From the NCBI GenBank assembly GCA_018240935.1, contig JAFEEV010000233.1, forward strand, positions 1 through 7,031: DNA of 7,031 nucleotides, read 5' to 3'. The position numbers and the translations under genes are program-made. This DNA is from Pseudomonadota bacterium (GTDB taxonomy: Bacteria > Pseudomonadota > Gammaproteobacteria > Burkholderiales > Nitrosomonadaceae). This document shows, one piece after another, positions 5,582 to 7,031 of the stretch. Within the stretch, counting starts at the first letter, position 1. Every line of letters begins with the position of its first letter. The notes beneath the pieces are model-generated. The model was not told where the DNA came from and made no database searches. It saw nothing but the letters and a program-made list of their open reading frames with translations.

Positions 5582-6439
5582 TCATTTGTACTCATTAAAA
5601 AACTCGGGATCGACTTCGTATACAGTTCGTGGCTTGAGGCCTAGCTCAAGGCGTTCAAACATCTTCACGAGTTTCTCACCGTCAACGAGTTCGATTGGAT
5701 TTGTGCCATCTCTCACTGCTTCCTTTTTTGCATCAAGAGTAAAACTTCCGGTTGTCAGAAAGATACCTTTGTCTGCTCGACCTATCATGGCTCCGCGAAA
5801 ATCTCGGATCATTCCTGATCCGACCGAGCCTTGAAAGCGTTTGCACTGAAATATGACCTTGAAACTCAAAAGCGGATTGATTTCAAGGATGCCTTCTCCA
5901 TCAATTCCGCCATCGCCAGACCGGCCAGTTACTTTTACGTTTTGAAATCCATATTCACGAAGCAAGCGCTGACATAATCGCTCAAAACCCTCCGGGCTTA
6001 GAGATTTCAAGACTGGTAATAGCCGTGTTTCTTCAGATTCGAGAATTTTCTCTTCGATGTCGACTTCTGTCTCGGTTAGCGCCTTATTTGCAGTAATGCC
6101 ATCGCTGTCATTTTTTCTTGAACGCTGAATGGTTTTAAATAATTCAACCGGATTCAATTTGGAAAGGTCTTCTTGAAGTCCTTTTTCAGTTAAACGCCAG
6201 ACGCCGCGCGCAGATGAGTCAATGTACCCGGAATAGACAAGATACAGTCGAGCCCAAGCGATAGCGTTTCTTATATTGGAGCCTCCATTTTTGTTGGTTT
6301 TCGCGAGCTCTTTTTCTGAAATATTCTCGCGTTCTATAACCGCATCTGTTGTTTCGTATGCAGAAGCGGAACCACCCATCTCGCGTAATGATTCAATGAT
6401 AGGAATGAAGTGTTGTGTGAATTTTGGGCCCTTGGTCAT
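5582..6439 (-). CDS. mrr: Mrr-type restriction endonuclease (type IV)
   Basis: A 285-residue protein with the two-domain Mrr layout. Residues about 5-92 are an N-terminal winged-helix domain (Mrr_N; ARLYLVYSGYI, then RGVWRLTEKGL). A charged linker covers about 100-140. Residues about 145-262 are the Mrr catalytic domain of the PD-(D/E)xK nuclease fold. Key catalytic features: Glu152 in PEGFERLCQ, Asp176 and Asp180 in GDGGIDGEG, and the QxK triad Gln198-Cys199-Lys200 in FQCKRF. KGIFLTTGSFT and IELVDGEKL follow as in the family. Mrr enzymes cut DNA carrying foreign methylation, so no partner methyltransferase is needed, and none is adjacent. The gene begins 29 nt after the yicC stop on the same strand, so read-through from yicC is possible. 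No strong Shine-Dalgarno is seen. The region is more AT-rich than the flanking core genes, which supports acquisition by transfer. All catalytic residues appear intact. Confidence 0.92.
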   Translation of the reverse strand: MTKGPKFTQHFIPIIESLREMGGSASAYETTDAVIERENISEKELAKTNKNGGSNIRNAIAWARLYLVYSGYIDSSARGVWRLTEKGLQEDLSKLNPVELFKTIQRSRKNDSDGITANKALTETEVDIEEKILESEETRLLPVLKSLSPEGFERLCQRLLREYGFQNVKVTGRSGDGGIDGEGILEINPLLSFKVIFQCKRFQGSVGSGMIRDFRGAMIGRADKGIFLTTGSFTLDAKKEAVRDGTNPIELVDGEKLVKMFERLELGLKPRTVYEVDPEFFNEYK

Positions 6440-6468
6440 ATTTTTCGTTTAATTCTTAGTGTGATTCA

Positions 6469-7031
6469 TCACTCAATATTCTGCACCTGCTCGCGCATTT
6501 GCTCGATGATCACCTTCAATTCCATCGAAATTCGTGTGATTTCGAGGTCGACGGATTTTGAGCCGATGGTGTTGGCTTCGCGATGCAGTTCCTGCATCAT
6601 GAAGTCGAGCCGTTTGCCGGCGGCGCCGCCTTTGTGGATGATGCGCTCGACTTCGTCGAGGTGGGCTTGCAGGCGCGACAGTTCTTCGTCAACGTCGATT
6701 TTTCCGGCGAACAGTGTGATTTCCTGATGGATGCGTTCGTCTTCGTTGCTGCCGAGAACTTCTTCCAGGCGGGTGCGCAGTTTTTCCTCAAACGCGGCGA
6801 TCAGCGCCGGGATGCGCGGTGAGGCGGTTTGTAACAATTGGCGCATTTGTCCGATGCGCTCGAGCAAAACGCTTTTGAGTTTGTTGCCTTCGCGTATGCG
6901 CGCGGCTTTTAAGTCATCGAGCGCGGTTTGCAGCAACGTCATGCCAATTTTTTCGGATTCCTCGCCAAGTGCCGTGTCGCTTCCGAGCATACCCGGCCAT
7001 TTGAGGATTTCCGCCACCGTTAACGAAGGTG
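6469..7031 (-). CDS. yicC: YicC/YloC-family endoribonuclease, 5' end outside window
   Basis: The visible 186 C-terminal residues belong to YicC; the E. coli protein is 287 residues, so about 100 N-terminal residues lie beyond the right edge. The frame is open through position 7031 (PSLTVAEILKWPGML). A GTG at 7017 is therefore internal, not the start. The DUF1732 domain forms the C-terminus: DEELSRLQAHLDEVERII, KRLDFMMQELHREANTIGSK, and the nearly invariant ending ELKVIIEQMREQVQNIE. The central part is rich in Glu, Arg and Leu and probably helical or coiled-coil. E. coli YicC is an endoribonuclease linked to decay of small RNAs such as RyhB. In many proteobacteria gmk follows yicC; here mrr follows instead. 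Confidence 0.95.
   Translation of the reverse strand, partial: PSLTVAEILKWPGMLGSDTALGEESEKIGMTLLQTALDDLKAARIREGNKLKSVLLERIGQMRQLLQTASPRIPALIAAFEEKLRTRLEEVLGSNEDERIHQEITLFAGKIDVDEELSRLQAHLDEVERIIHKGGAAGKRLDFMMQELHREANTIGSKSVDLEITRISMELKVIIEQMREQVQNIE

Noticed and set aside
5478..5834. 118-codon plus-strand open frame
   Set aside because: It starts with TTG, runs antisense through the mrr 3' end, lacks recognisable domains, and conflicts with a strongly supported gene.
6455..6475. Hairpin GTGAT-TC-ATCAC at the end of yicC as a terminator
   Set aside because: The stem is short, the loop is too tight, it includes the yicC stop, and no T run follows in the yicC direction.
7015..7017. GTG as the yicC start
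   Set aside because: Conserved YicC sequence continues upstream in frame to the window edge, and the family needs about 100 more N-terminal residues.

Overview
The window looks like a chromosomal segment of a betaproteobacterium; a Nitrosomonadales-type ammonia oxidiser or relative is my best guess. That guess rests on the flavour of the protein sequences and on GC that is high in the core genes but not extreme. No marker gene for the lineage is present.

Layout. (1) Positions 1-835, minus strand: the 5' part of a radical SAM gene that runs off the left edge. (2) Positions 901-4706, plus strand: a tight run of five genes, queD, a TatD-family hydrolase gene, a secreted ankyrin-repeat protein gene, a short-chain dehydrogenase/reductase (SDR) gene, and ald (alanine dehydrogenase). 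Gaps are 18, -17 (overlap), 39 and 22 nt, so one transcript is plausible. A candidate promoter lies in the 65-nt divergent spacer before queD. (3) Positions 4722-5390, minus strand: a higB-higA type II toxin-antitoxin pair with a well-formed promoter/operator. (4) Positions 5391-5581: a non-coding or degenerate spacer. (5) Positions 5582-6439, minus strand: a solitary Mrr-type (type IV) restriction endonuclease gene. (6) Positions 6469-7031, minus strand: the 3' two thirds of yicC, running off the right edge.

The genes divide into housekeeping and accessory. QueD acts in 7-deazaguanine (queuosine) biosynthesis, TatD-type enzymes are metal-dependent nucleases/hydrolases, Ald interconverts alanine and pyruvate, and YicC is an RNase. 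These core genes are GC-rich (43 of 60 G+C at 4021-4080 in ald; 34 of 60 at 6781-6840 in yicC). The higBA-mrr block between the ald and yicC 3' ends is visibly more AT-rich (23 of 60 at 6001-6060). It reads as a small defence/addiction islet inserted between two convergent core units.

I do not see a clearly new system. The items most worth following up are the higBA-mrr islet, the higBA operator, a possible 30-codon ORF coupled to the mrr stop codon, and the overlap of tatD with a secreted ankyrin protein gene.
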